Shown here one piece after another: positions 18,451 through 27,954 of a stretch of DNA of 64,000 bases. Position 1 is the stretch's first letter. Every line of letters starts with the position of its first letter. The notes under the pieces were generated by a model, which was not told the DNA's origin, did no database searches, and saw only the letters and a program-made list of their open reading frames with translations. Location of the stretch: assembly GCA_018266255.1 (NCBI GenBank), contig JAFEAT010000003.1, positions 62,001 to 126,000 of the forward strand, written 5' to 3'. Both the position numbers and the translations under genes were made by a program. Origin of the DNA: Cyanobacteria bacterium SZAS-4 (GTDB lineage: Bacteria; Cyanobacteriota; Vampirovibrionia; Obscuribacterales; Obscuribacteraceae).

Positions 18451-19004
18451 CCGGCGCTGATTTTATTGCTGATGGCGAAGAACGCATGAAAAAGGCGATC
18501 GAGAATTTGCAGCAGCAGCTGCAAACTGTTCGCACAGGCCGAGCCAATCCAGCTTTGTTGGATCGAGTTGAAGTTGATTACTACGGAACACCTACAGCAC
18601 TGAAAGGGCTGGCCAATATCTCAACTCCTGATGGGCGCTCTCTTTTGATCACACCTTACGACAAGAGCGGCTTGAAAGACATCGAACAAGCGATCCATAA
18701 GTCTGGATTGGGTTTAACACCAAGCAGTGACGGCTCGGTAATTAGAATTTCGATTCCGACACTGACCGAAGACAGGCGCAAAGAGCTCGTCAAAGTCGTG
18801 AAAAAATACGGCGAAGAGTGTCGAGTCGCCATTCGCAATATCCGCAGAGACAGTGCCGATCACCTCAAAAAGACTAAAGGTGAGGGTGTGTCTGAAGACG
18901 ACATTAAGCGGAAAGAAGAGACTTTGCAGAAAATAACTGACAAATATATCAAGGAAGTCGACAAACATATCAAAGACAAAGAAGACGATTTGATGGACAT
19001 TTAG
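18447..19004 (+). CDS. frr: Ribosome recycling factor
   Basis: RRF splits post-termination ribosomes with EF-G. The protein has the normal 185 aa, with [48 protein letters not shown] and IRNIRRDS all conserved. It overlaps pyrH by 4 bp and precedes glmS by 11 bp. The pyrH-frr order is near universal; glmS following directly is less usual. Confidence 0.97.
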   Translation: MTGADFIADGEERMKKAIENLQQQLQTVRTGRANPALLDRVEVDYYGTPTALKGLANISTPDGRSLLITPYDKSGLKDIEQAIHKSGLGLTPSSDGSVIRISIPTLTEDRRKELVKVVKKYGEECRVAIRNIRRDSADHLKKTKGEGVSEDDIKRKEETLQKITDKYIKEVDKHIKDKEDDLMDI

Positions 19005-19015
19005 GAGGTTCTAAC

Positions 19016-20884
19016 ATGTGTGGAATTGTTGGTTATCTTGGACCAGCCCAGGCAGCACCAGTGTTGTTATCCGAACTTAGATGTTTGGAATATCGCGGCT
19101 ACGACTCAGCTGGAGTTGCAGTCATTGAAGACGGTCAACTTTCAGTCATGAAGGCGGCTGGCAAGCTCTCTAACTTAGAAGCTTTGCTTTTGACTAAGAA
19201 ACCAGCGGCAACAGTTGGAATCGGACACACTCGCTGGGCCACTCACGGTGTGCCGAACGACCAGAATGCTCACCCTCACATGGATTCCACCGGAACAATA
19301 GCAGTTGTCCACAACGGCATCATTGAGAATTACGAAGAGCTTCGTGAAGAGCTGATCAAAAAAGGTTATGTCTTCCATTCCGAAACTGACACCGAAGTGG
19401 TGGCACATTTGGTGTCGGCTGAGTACAAAGTGGATCAAGATTTGCTCAAGGCGATCTTGCGTTCAGTAGCCCGATTGGTCGGAGCCTATGCTCTGGGAAT
19501 TGTGTGCCAGCGCCACCCGGACAAAATCTACGCAGTCAATCGACACTATTCGCTGGCCATTGGTCTGGGCGAACATGAAAGCTATCTGGCTTCAGACAGC
19601 ATGGCAGTTCGTCAATATACAAACAAAATTCTCAAGCTCGAACAGAGCGAAGTCGCTGAAATTTCTGCCAGTGGCGCTCGTCTCTATGACTTCGACGGCA
19701 AGGAAGTGTTCCGCAAACCTGTGTCTATGGAAAGCAATCCATACATCATCGACAAAGGTGGCTACAAACATTTCTTGCTCAAAGAAATCCATGAACAGCC
19801 GCTAGTTTTGCGCAAGACCATCGGTAAGTATCTGTCGGGACCGACCAAACCAGTCAATTTCATGGTCACTCACAGCAGTGACGAAAGACAAAATTATGGA
19901 TTGACCTTTACACCTGATGAAATAAAGTCATTCGAGCGCATTCATATCATTGCTTGCGGAACGGCATATCATGCTGGTCTCGTTGGTAAGTATTTGTTAG
20001 AGGATCTTTGCTCGATTCCAGTCGATGTCGAGATCGCCTCTGAAATTCGCGGACGCCGCATGCTGGTGAACGATAAGACGTTGACTATCGCGGTCAGCCA
20101 ATCTGGCGAAACTGCTGACACTATTGCTGCTTTGACAGAAGCTAAAGAGCGCGGTTCGTTCACGATGGGTATTACAAACAGAGCCGATTCGCACCTCGGT
20201 CAGTTGACACCAAATCTGATCGTCACTGAATGTGGTATCGAAGTATCGGTAGCTGCCACTAAGACTTATGTCGCTCAGTTAACCAGCTTCTATCTGCTCG
20301 CTATTTATCTTGCTGAGGTACGCGGTGCGCTCTCTCCAGAACGCGCGAAAGAACTGAAAGCGACATTGAATACGATTCCAATTCTGCAAGAGAGAATACT
20401 TGCCAAAGAAGCTGAAATTCGCAAATCGTCGCTCAAGTACGCCGAAGCTCACGACGTTGTGTTCATCGGTCGTGGACTGAACTTCCCCACTGCCCTGGAA
20501 GGCGCACTGAAACTGAAAGAGTTGTCTTACATTCATGCTTCCGGCTATGCCGCAGGCGAACTGAAGCACGGACCGATCGCAGTTCTCGATGCGAACGTTC
20601 CAGTTGTGGCTGTGGTTGTGCCAGGCTCTGTCTATGAAAAGACACTGTCGAACGCACAAGAAGCACGCGCCAGAAATGCTCAGATGATCGCTATTGCAGT
20701 TGAAGGTGATGAACAAGTGGCGAAGATGTTCGACACAGTGTTCACGATCCCAGTTGTAGAAGAGCTCTTCAGCCCACTGCTGTCAGTGCTTCCGATGCAG
20801 TTGATGTCTTATTACATTGCCGACTACTTAGGCAAAGACGTTGATCAGCCTCGTAACTTGGCTAAGTCAGTGACTGTCGAATAA
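19016..20884 (+). CDS. glmS: Glutamine-fructose-6-phosphate aminotransferase GlmS
   Basis: GlmS makes glucosamine 6-phosphate, the entry step to peptidoglycan and lipid A. The N-terminus MCGIVGYLG supplies the catalytic Cys2. The glutaminase domain continues with EYRGYDSAG, TRWATHG and HNGIIENY. Two SIS domains follow (IACGTAYHAG, SQSGETADT, GRGLNFPTALEGALKLKE), ending in the standard DQPRNLAKSVTVE tail. The length of 622 aa is slightly above usual. The Shine-Dalgarno AGGAGG lies right after the frr stop. Only 11 bp separate the genes, so no glmS ribozyme can fit upstream. Confidence 0.97.
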   Translation: MCGIVGYLGPAQAAPVLLSELRCLEYRGYDSAGVAVIEDGQLSVMKAAGKLSNLEALLLTKKPAATVGIGHTRWATHGVPNDQNAHPHMDSTGTIAVVHNGIIENYEELREELIKKGYVFHSETDTEVVAHLVSAEYKVDQDLLKAILRSVARLVGAYALGIVCQRHPDKIYAVNRHYSLAIGLGEHESYLASDSMAVRQYTNKILKLEQSEVAEISASGARLYDFDGKEVFRKPVSMESNPYIIDKGGYKHFLLKEIHEQPLVLRKTIGKYLSGPTKPVNFMVTHSSDERQNYGLTFTPDEIKSFERIHIIACGTAYHAGLVGKYLLEDLCSIPVDVEIASEIRGRRMLVNDKTLTIAVSQSGETADTIAALTEAKERGSFTMGITNRADSHLGQLTPNLIVTECGIEVSVAATKTYVAQLTSFYLLAIYLAEVRGALSPERAKELKATLNTIPILQERILAKEAEIRKSSLKYAEAHDVVFIGRGLNFPTALEGALKLKELSYIHASGYAAGELKHGPIAVLDANVPVVAVVVPGSVYEKTLSNAQEARARNAQMIAIAVEGDEQVAKMFDTVFTIPVVEELFSPLLSVLPMQLMSYYIADYLGKDVDQPRNLAKSVTVE

Positions 20885-21017
20885 ACAGTTCAACTCGATA
20901 CCTGAACATTTAGAAACAAACTTGACTCTGTAAATTCGGCTGCATATATTTTGCAGTCGCGGGTTGTATGCTCATAGTAATAAAAGTACTGAAAGCGCTT
21001 AATCAGGGCTACAGTAG

Positions 21018-21038
21018 CGGGGCGGCGAGGCCGCCCCG
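21018..21038. other. GC-rich hairpin between convergent glmS and secretin genes
   Basis: A 9-bp perfect stem CGGGGCGGC/GCCGCCCCG has a 3-nt loop, with an outer AGCG/CGCT extension. No T tract follows. It probably acts as a transcription or 3'-end protection barrier between the convergent genes. Confidence 0.7.
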
Positions 21039-21148
21039 TCGCTGAGAGCCTCACATACGTGCTGGAAGTTTTGAACATAAGCACTAAATGAAGCGAGCCA
21101 TTCTCCCTGCAACGGTACTTCGAGCGTTCAGGAACTTGTATTGTCTCG

Positions 21149-23500
21149 CTAAAGTGTTGGTGATGTTTGTGAATCGGTAATGGAAGTCGGATCGTCTTCA
21201 ACAACCTTCGGGGTCAACAACAGCATCAACTCAGAGCGGTTTCGTCCCTTCAAACTGTTTCTAAATAACGCACCAAGAACGGGTGCTTCAGCCAGGTATG
21301 GTACTTTCGCCAACTGTGCTGCTTCTTGCTCCGAGAACAAGCCGCCTAAAACGAGTGTCTGTCCATCTTTGACTCGCACTTCTTGCGACATGATTTCTCG
21401 CACGTTCAAAAGAGTTACGATTGTGGGGCTGGCAGACGATCCAAACACCTGCGGTGGCCCGAGCGGTGTTGATACCTGCGGACGCAACCGCATTGTCACG
21501 AAACCGTCCTCGGTCACCTTCGGCAGCACGTTCAAGAAAATACCAGCCTTGGTCAATTCGACGTTTGTTGTGACAACGCCCAAACTGACTGTGGATGTGA
21601 CTTTGTGGACAACTTCACTGGCGATTGTGATCAATGTTTCCGTGTCATCGACAACGACTACGCTAGGATTAGCAACAACTTTAGCCTTGTTTGTTTGCAG
21701 CAACAGTTGTAAATCGAGATTCAGCGCTGTCGGCACAGTCGCGATGTTTTGCTTACCGCCCGTGCCTTTACCACCTGTCAAAAAGTTGAATGCTGACTGT
21801 GCAAACTGCGAGGCTTGAATCCCAGCAATCGATGGTGCCACCGGCAGTAGTGAGCCGACCAAACCGGTGAAGGCGGTGCCTGGAGTAGTCGGTGTTACAG
21901 GAGTTGGATTGGTGGTTGGCAGTGTTGTTCCAAACGGCGCTGCAGGCGACGGGAACGTGCTGCCCAAACCTGGAAGGTATTGAATCAGCGGTGCTCTTGA
22001 GTTGCCCAGCACCGAGGATGATGCCCCTTCTCCCTGTACGTTCAATGTGGCGCCTAACTGTCTGATGCCTTGATTAGTCAGTTCGATCAAAGACGCCTGA
22101 ATGTGCACCTGCTTTGGTCTGCGGTCTAGAAGTTTAATGGATTCTTCGGCAATGTTGATATCTTCTTGCGTTCCCACAACGAGAATCTGGCGATTTTTCG
22201 CATCTGGTATCACGATGGCGCCGCCACCATTTTGTTCGACCGTGTAATCGGTGTTGATTTCCTGGAAGGAGCGGATTTGTTGTGAACCAGGGTCTGTGGC
22301 TGCGTTGTTGAAGCCAACACCTTCTTGAGTTTGGCTGCGGCTGGAGCCACTTACTCTGCGGTTTGTGTCCGGTCTGTTTGTCTGGGAGCTATCTTGTTCA
22401 TTGCTAGTTTTATCAGCTTCGGTGTTACTGCCCTTGCTACCGACTTCCACATCTCCGTCAGGTTGATTGCCACCGGCTTTTTTAGTTCGCCCTGATTCGG
22501 TGCTATCAATCACTTCGCTGCTTGTGCGTCGTCTCAATTGCGAATTGAAGTCTGGCAGCATGCCTCTGTTGAAGATCGAAGCATGCAGGATCATCGCTAC
22601 GTCATACGGATGCGCATAGCTGAGCTTGAAAGCACGTGCCAGGGGACGATTCAAACCAAGTTGCACCATCGCTTGCAATGTCGCCACTATGACGGTGCTG
22701 TTATCGAGAGTTCGACTTTGCAAACCAGCCGATGCCAGCACACTATCCATCGCTTCGTTCAAAGTGACATCACGCAAATCGCCTGTGATTTTTCCCACCA
22801 CTGATTTGTCGATAATGATATTAAGATTGCCACGGCGAGCCAGTTCTGCAATCACTTCTCGCACTGGTGTGTCTCTGAAGCTCATGTTGTGAATCAGCTG
22901 TTCGTTAGCGAAAAGTTTGAACTGCTTGCGAATTTTAACCGTTCCAACTACACCAGGAATTGGGTTTCGTCTTGTCTGAGCTGGTTTCGGACTGCTCTGC
23001 GCAATCGATAAGCCGTTACCCCCATCGCCAGCAGAGCCAGTTGGGTTAGATGATCCAGCTGCATCGTCGCTGTCTTTACCAAAGTCTTTGCTCGCGATAG
23101 CTTTTGGTGGTGCATCATCGGAAGACGAAGAAGATTTCGTTGAGGAAGGTGTGCCTAATGAGGCAGATGTTGCGGATGACGATGTGGGTTCGTCGCCGGC
23201 ACTGTATGTCAAAGATGATGTGCCGCTTTGAGAATCGGCTGACGACATCGATGCGGCAGCGGGAACTGGCGCGCCCTTCGAGGAGTCAGTTGCAATAGGT
23301 AAGTTAATCGGCGCGGTCGGATTGGTTGCACCGGGAGTAGTGTCAACGCCAGCAGGCGCTTGTTTGCTCTGACTGTTTGGATGGTTGACTTGGGCTGAAA
23401 CAGGCAGCGACGACAAAAGTGACACCAAGCTTAGTGTTAAAGCTGTGATGTTTAGTCTATTGAATTGTCTGGATCTCGGTCGGCTGTTTCTTTGGTTCAT
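21149..23500 (-). CDS. Secretin (type II/III secretion, PilQ/GspD-like)
   Basis: This outer membrane secretin subunit would form a gated ring for pilus or protein export. A signal peptide (hydrophobic core about residues 17-35) is followed by a Ser/Pro/Asp-rich disordered linker to about 180. An STN/AMIN-type domain (FRDTPVREVIAELARRGNLN...) follows, then a short NolW-like repeat (AFKLSYAHPYDVAMIL) and an acidic low-complexity insert around 335-405. After these come the QILVVGTQEDI domain and the C-terminal secretin barrel (VVANPSVVVVDDTE, VRVKDGQTLVLGGLFSEQE). At 783 aa it is complete. No other pilus or secretion gene is nearby, so the system it serves is unknown. AAAGGG precedes the ATG. 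Confidence 0.9.
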   Translation of the reverse strand: MNQRNSRPRSRQFNRLNITALTLSLVSLLSSLPVSAQVNHPNSQSKQAPAGVDTTPGATNPTAPINLPIATDSSKGAPVPAAASMSSADSQSGTSSLTYSAGDEPTSSSATSASLGTPSSTKSSSSSDDAPPKAIASKDFGKDSDDAAGSSNPTGSAGDGGNGLSIAQSSPKPAQTRRNPIPGVVGTVKIRKQFKLFANEQLIHNMSFRDTPVREVIAELARRGNLNIIIDKSVVGKITGDLRDVTLNEAMDSVLASAGLQSRTLDNSTVIVATLQAMVQLGLNRPLARAFKLSYAHPYDVAMILHASIFNRGMLPDFNSQLRRRTSSEVIDSTESGRTKKAGGNQPDGDVEVGSKGSNTEADKTSNEQDSSQTNRPDTNRRVSGSSRSQTQEGVGFNNAATDPGSQQIRSFQEINTDYTVEQNGGGAIVIPDAKNRQILVVGTQEDINIAEESIKLLDRRPKQVHIQASLIELTNQGIRQLGATLNVQGEGASSSVLGNSRAPLIQYLPGLGSTFPSPAAPFGTTLPTTNPTPVTPTTPGTAFTGLVGSLLPVAPSIAGIQASQFAQSAFNFLTGGKGTGGKQNIATVPTALNLDLQLLLQTNKAKVVANPSVVVVDDTETLITIASEVVHKVTSTVSLGVVTTNVELTKAGIFLNVLPKVTEDGFVTMRLRPQVSTPLGPPQVFGSSASPTIVTLLNVREIMSQEVRVKDGQTLVLGGLFSEQEAAQLAKVPYLAEAPVLGALFRNSLKGRNRSELMLLLTPKVVEDDPTSITDSQTSPTL

Positions 23501-23670
23501 CGGGCCCTTTCAGGCGTTTCCCAAGTTGACTCCAAGATAATTTTACCTGCATGGTATCAAATTGCAATGCAGCACCATGCACCGAATTCCGTACAACCAC
23601 ATCTGGTGCCTATCTCAGAGATTATTAGCTAGTTTAAATCCCTTTTCAACTGTAGTGGTATCGTATATGG

Positions 23671-24891
23671 TTATGGGTGCTTTTTGCCAGAAAGTCCATG
23701 AATAGCGATTTCCAGATTGTTTCGAGCTTCGCTAAGATGTGGGTTGATCCGTAGTGCTAAACGCAGCTCGGAGATGGCCATAAAGATATCTCCTTTGCCG
23801 TAAAGTGCATAACCTAGATCATTTCTCGCTTGCGCGTTGAGTGGATCCAATGCCACCGCTTGTTTGAATTCTTCCACTGCACCATTCAAATTGTTCTTAG
23901 CGTGCAAGGCCCGTCCGAGGGCAATATGACTGTCTGCTGAAGCGGGGCTCAACAAAACGGCCTGGCGAGCTGTGCGAATTGCAGACTGTGGATTACCAGA
24001 GAGCAGTAGGGCTTTGGTCAAAGCAACGTGTGCTTTGGCCGAACCAGGTTCGACTGATACTCCCTGCCGCGCCGCTTTCACTGCCCCGATATTGTCGTGG
24101 GCCGCTAACAGCGCTTCGGCCAGTCCGGAGTAGCCATCAGCGGTCGGTTTGATGCCAACTGCCTTGCGATATTCTGCGATCGCTTCTGAAACATCTCCGT
24201 GCAAAGCAAGACTGTCTGCAAAAAGAATGTGCACGTCTGGCGAATCTGGAGACAATTCCATGGCCTTGTGAAACTCGGCGTTGGCTGACTCACGCGCGTT
24301 TACGTCGTCGTAGACGCAGGCAAGCAATGTGTGAGAAACATAATCCTCAGGTTTGAGTGCGATGGCTCGCTTGATTTCGGTGGCTGCACCTTCATAGTCA
24401 CCAGCAAGAAAAAGATATGCGCCCAATTTTCGGCGCAGATATGGGTCTGAGGGGTGGTCCGTCACCTGGCGTCGAAAGCTGATCAACAAGTCGCCTATCG
24501 CTCGCAAATCGGCCGAAGCGCTATCTTGTTTCACTACCTTGACGACAGAATCAAAGTCGCCGAGAAAATCTTGGGCTCTCTCTTCAGAGGTCAGCTCGAC
24601 TGGCTTGCGGGCTGGTCGGCTGAGAAGCGGTTTCTTAGTCACCGAAGGACCAGAATTGTTTTTCAAGATGCCGTTCAGGGGGGTCTTTTGAATCATGCCT
24701 TCAGCCGATTTCTGTCTGAGCAGATCTGTTCCCGGCGTAAGGCTCTGTGAGCCGCTCGCGCCTTGAGCTGATGCGTATGCATTTGAGCTTGAATAGATCA
24801 GTCCGAAGACTATAATTGCGGGCCAAATGGATGTCTTGCGACTACTGTTAAGCAAATTGTTCACGAGCTGGAAGTAACTCAATCGTAGCAA
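23671..24891 (-). CDS. Exported tetratricopeptide-repeat protein
   Basis: A signal-like hydrophobic segment (about residues 23-40, ending AYASA) is followed by a basic linker. At least seven TPR units run from about residue 145 to 395, with patterns such as GAVEEFKQAVALDPLNAQARNDLGYALYGKG. TPR arrays bind partners; this one is predicted to be periplasmic or membrane-anchored. Starts are ambiguous: TTG 24891, or GTG 24864, which gives a cleaner signal peptide. It lies upstream of the secretin gene on the same strand (170-bp gap), so a pilotin-like or assembly role is possible but unproven. Confidence 0.8.
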   Translation of the reverse strand: MLRLSYFQLVNNLLNSSRKTSIWPAIIVFGLIYSSSNAYASAQGASGSQSLTPGTDLLRQKSAEGMIQKTPLNGILKNNSGPSVTKKPLLSRPARKPVELTSEERAQDFLGDFDSVVKVVKQDSASADLRAIGDLLISFRRQVTDHPSDPYLRRKLGAYLFLAGDYEGAATEIKRAIALKPEDYVSHTLLACVYDDVNARESANAEFHKAMELSPDSPDVHILFADSLALHGDVSEAIAEYRKAVGIKPTADGYSGLAEALLAAHDNIGAVKAARQGVSVEPGSAKAHVALTKALLLSGNPQSAIRTARQAVLLSPASADSHIALGRALHAKNNLNGAVEEFKQAVALDPLNAQARNDLGYALYGKGDIFMAISELRLALRINPHLSEARNNLEIAIHGLSGKKHP

Positions 24892-24989
24892 GTTGTCTAA
24901 TTCTTAGTATGTTAGCGACGTAATTCTAATTTGCCTCATAATATCCATTGTCTATCCGAGAAGAGTCCAGGTAGCAGGCAGCTCGATTT

Positions 24990-26126
24990 ATGTCCCTAAG
25001 CGCATACGTTCACATCCCATTTTGCACGCACAAATGCGAGTTCTGCGACTTTGCCGCATTTGCTGGACTATCGCATCTGGAAGACGAGTACTGTCAGATC
25101 GTTTGCAGAGAAATCGAGCAGCGCGATGCAAGTAGCTCTGCCCAGCGGAAATTGGATTCGGTTTTCTACGGCGGTGGAACGCCTGGATTGATCGAGGTTT
25201 CGAATCTTTCTCTAATTCACAGTCAACTGACAGAAAAATTTGGCACGTCTGTCGACTGTGAAATCAATTTGGAGACGACACCACATGCAATTACACCGGA
25301 AAAAGTTAAAGGCTGGCGAGAGATCGGTGTGAATCGGCTTTCCATAGGCGTTGAGTCGTTTCAAGACGATGAATTGAAGGCGATAGGTAGAGACCACACC
25401 AGAGCACAAGCTTATGACGGAATTTCCGCAGCTCTGGAAAATGGACTCGACAATATCAGCTTGGACTTTATGTACGGCTTGCCGACGCAAACTGTCGACT
25501 CTTGGAAAGATACTCTCCATCAGCTTTTCGAGTTGGCAGATCGACATCCGCAAATTTGTCATTTTTCGTCCTACAGTTTGCACTTAGCGAATAATTCTCC
25601 GCTCTATTCTAAATTTCCAAAAGATTCACCTCAGTATCCAGAAGATAAATCACACGAAGAGATGTTTCTTCTGCTTGTGCAAATGGCTAAAGAAGCAGGA
25701 TTTCAGCATTATGAAGTTTCCAATTTTTGCAAGCCGAACCATCAGTCTCGTCACAATCTTTCCTACTGGAACAACAGCGATTATCTCGCTTACGGTGTCA
25801 GTGCTCACCGATATCTTGGCGGAGTGCGCAGTTCCAACTGGCGATCGATTGGCGTTTACATGAAAGATTTTCTTGGCGATGAGACATCCGAGACAATTGA
25901 CACTGAGACCCGCATGCGTGAAGCGATTATGTTGGGTTTGCGATTGCGCAGCGGTTTGGACCTGAACAACTTCGAACACGACTTCGGTATCAACTTGCGA
26001 GAAAAATTCAAGAGGCAAATTGAAAGATTGTTAGACGGCGGTTTTGTCGAGATCGTGAACGAGAGGTTGCGCATTACTGACCGAGGTGTCTTAGTCAGCA
26101 ATTCGATCATCTCCGAACTCTTTTAG
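24990..26126 (+). CDS. hemW: Radical SAM heme chaperone HemW
   Basis: HemW is a radical SAM protein related to HemN that binds heme and delivers it to respiratory enzymes. The N-terminus has AYVHIPFCTHKCEFCDF, with the C-x3-C-x2-C cluster ligands near residues 12-19. Next come FYGGGTPGL, LETTP, NRLSIGVESFQ and DFMYGLPTQT, and the C-terminal HemN-type domain. The length of 378 aa is typical of HemW and shorter than HemN (about 450). It is divergent from the TPR gene and monocistronic as far as seen. Confidence 0.92.
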   Translation: MSLSAYVHIPFCTHKCEFCDFAAFAGLSHLEDEYCQIVCREIEQRDASSSAQRKLDSVFYGGGTPGLIEVSNLSLIHSQLTEKFGTSVDCEINLETTPHAITPEKVKGWREIGVNRLSIGVESFQDDELKAIGRDHTRAQAYDGISAALENGLDNISLDFMYGLPTQTVDSWKDTLHQLFELADRHPQICHFSSYSLHLANNSPLYSKFPKDSPQYPEDKSHEEMFLLLVQMAKEAGFQHYEVSNFCKPNHQSRHNLSYWNNSDYLAYGVSAHRYLGGVRSSNWRSIGVYMKDFLGDETSETIDTETRMREAIMLGLRLRSGLDLNNFEHDFGINLREKFKRQIERLLDGGFVEIVNERLRITDRGVLVSNSIISELF

Positions 26127-26245
26127 ATTAAATTACAAGTTTGTCGACTACGATGCGACTAAGTCTTCGGTCTCAGCGTCCCTGGAACGGTCTTTGTAGC
26201 AGCCTTACGGTTCGGGCGGTAGTTTAGCGCCTACACCCTACGGGT

Positions 26246-27883
26246 ATGGTTATAACGTCCATTGGCGCCTCAGCGCTCTCGGGAGATGCCCATGCTTCGG
26301 GAGTCGAAAATCAGTTGAAATCCTGCCCTGAATGCTTTTCAGAGTACGAGGACTCGGTCGAGCGTTGTCCTGATGATTCAGCGACCCTAAAATCCATCGA
26401 CAAGGATCCCCTGGTAGGTACTCGTCTGGCAGACAGGTATGAGGTTCTGGGCGTTGTTGGTCGAGGCGGTATGGGTGTTGTCTATAAGGTGCGTCACGAG
26501 TTGATGGACCGCTTCATGGCTGTGAAGATGCTGCATTCGCATCTCGTCTCGGAGCCAGAAGCAGTGAAGCGCTTTCACCGGGAAGCGAAGACCGTCTCGC
26601 AAGTGAAACATCACCATATCATCACTCTCTACGATTTTGGCATGAGCTCGCAGCGCCAGCCCTACATCGTCATGGATTACCTCGAAGGCACGAGCCTCAA
26701 GAACATCATTAAGGATGAAGGCATGGTGCCCTTCGAGCGCGCCGACCATATTTTTCAGCAGGTCATCGACGGTCTTGCGACAGCGCATGAGATGGACCTC
26801 GTGCATCGTGACCTGAAGCCAGAAAACATCATGCTCAGTCGAAACGCGAACGACTCTGACTGGGTGACTTTAGTCGACTTCGGTTTGTCGAAGCTGCGCG
26901 ATCCAAAGCAAGAGCAAGACGCTTATCAAATAACGAAAGTGGGCGATGTCTGCGGCAGCCCTCCTTACATGAGCCCTGAGCAGTGTCTGTCGTCTACCGT
27001 AGTCGATCCTCGCAGTGACATCTATTCGCTCGCCATCTGTGTCTATGAGACGCTCACAGGCAAGTTACCGTTCAGCGCGAAGTCTGCAATTGAAATGCTA
27101 GACGCACATTTATACGCCACTCCTACTCCCTTCAATCAAGCCCTTCCGGAGCTTAAGGTTTGCTCGGAAGTGACTCACGTGCTCAATAAGGCGCTCTTGA
27201 AAGATCCAGAAACTCGCCACCAGACGGTGCAAGAATTTGGTGCGGAATTGCACGACGCGTTGTCTAGAGACGCTCTCAAATTGCGAACCTTCAAACATCG
27301 AATCGAAGTGGCAAATTTCAAAGATCTGGTCAGTGAAGCTGAAGCGTTGCACAAAGCTACGTTGGAGAACGAAGCAATCAAGCAAGTAACAGCCCAGGTG
27401 GCCAAAGCTGCTGCCGACCTAGACGGTGTGCAGTTCATGCGCAACAAAGAAAGTTCGAACGAGCAGCGCACGTCGAAGTCCAATAAGATCTTATCTGACA
27501 GCGGCTGGATGAGTCGTTTTCAGCGCAAGGGTGGCGAAGAAGACGGTGAAGCGGGCTCAGGCGAGCAACAGATGGATTCTTGCCCTTACTGTCACGCTCC
27601 GGTACAGAGTGGCATAAAGTTTTGCGTCAAATGCAATCATCAACTGACTGGTCCAGTTGGGCAGTACAGTCCCACCAGACCGAGCAAGGGCGATGGACAG
27701 GGCAAAGGCTTCAGTTCAAAAGCCAAAGTCGCGACGAGTAAATCCAGTTCTCTCTCCCAGATCCAAAAGATTCTCACTCTGGTTCTGATAATCTTGGTCG
27801 GCTATGGTGGTTGGACTGCAATGCACAACAACGAACTGATGAGCACAATCAGCAAACTAGTCGCCAACGTAGATAAGAAATAG
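26246..27883 (+). CDS. Membrane Ser/Thr kinase with zinc ribbons at both ends
   Basis: Domain order: N-terminal ribbon (CPEC...CPDD, about residues 28-47), Hanks kinase (GRGGMGVVYK near 71, VKML lysine, HRDLKPEN near 187, DFGL near 209, SPEQ near 241), an alpha-helical charged linker, a second zinc ribbon (CPYC...CVKC, about 446-464), then one C-terminal transmembrane helix (about 510-530). The catalytic residues look intact. The kinase would face the cytosol, tethered by its C-terminus, with only a short extracytoplasmic tail, so it lacks a usual outside sensor domain. It converges on the kinase at 27955-29856. Confidence 0.92.
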   Translation: MVITSIGASALSGDAHASGVENQLKSCPECFSEYEDSVERCPDDSATLKSIDKDPLVGTRLADRYEVLGVVGRGGMGVVYKVRHELMDRFMAVKMLHSHLVSEPEAVKRFHREAKTVSQVKHHHIITLYDFGMSSQRQPYIVMDYLEGTSLKNIIKDEGMVPFERADHIFQQVIDGLATAHEMDLVHRDLKPENIMLSRNANDSDWVTLVDFGLSKLRDPKQEQDAYQITKVGDVCGSPPYMSPEQCLSSTVVDPRSDIYSLAICVYETLTGKLPFSAKSAIEMLDAHLYATPTPFNQALPELKVCSEVTHVLNKALLKDPETRHQTVQEFGAELHDALSRDALKLRTFKHRIEVANFKDLVSEAEALHKATLENEAIKQVTAQVAKAAADLDGVQFMRNKESSNEQRTSKSNKILSDSGWMSRFQRKGGEEDGEAGSGEQQMDSCPYCHAPVQSGIKFCVKCNHQLTGPVGQYSPTRPSKGDGQGKGFSSKAKVATSKSSSLSQIQKILTLVLIILVGYGGWTAMHNNELMSTISKLVANVDKK

Positions 27884-27909
27884 ACCAGCCTGACATAAGG
27901 TCCGGAGAA

Positions 27910-27953
27910 GATCAGGCACTGATCGGTTCTTCTGCCGGCACCATATTTGGTGC
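27910..27953. terminator. Tandem hairpins between convergent kinases
   Basis: Two hairpins fill the 71-bp gap: GATCAG-GCA-CTGATC (27910-27924) and GCACCA-TATT-TGGTGC (27938-27953). Neither has a long T tract, but together they probably end both transcripts. Confidence 0.6.
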
Positions 27954-27954
27954 G

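Noticed and set aside
19005..19015. Possible glmS ribozyme or riboswitch before glmS
   Set aside because: Only 11 bp separate frr and glmS, holding just the Shine-Dalgarno sequence.
21180..21818. 212-aa plus-strand ORF opposite the secretin gene
   Set aside because: Antisense to a conserved secretin domain; no ribosome site or homology recognised.
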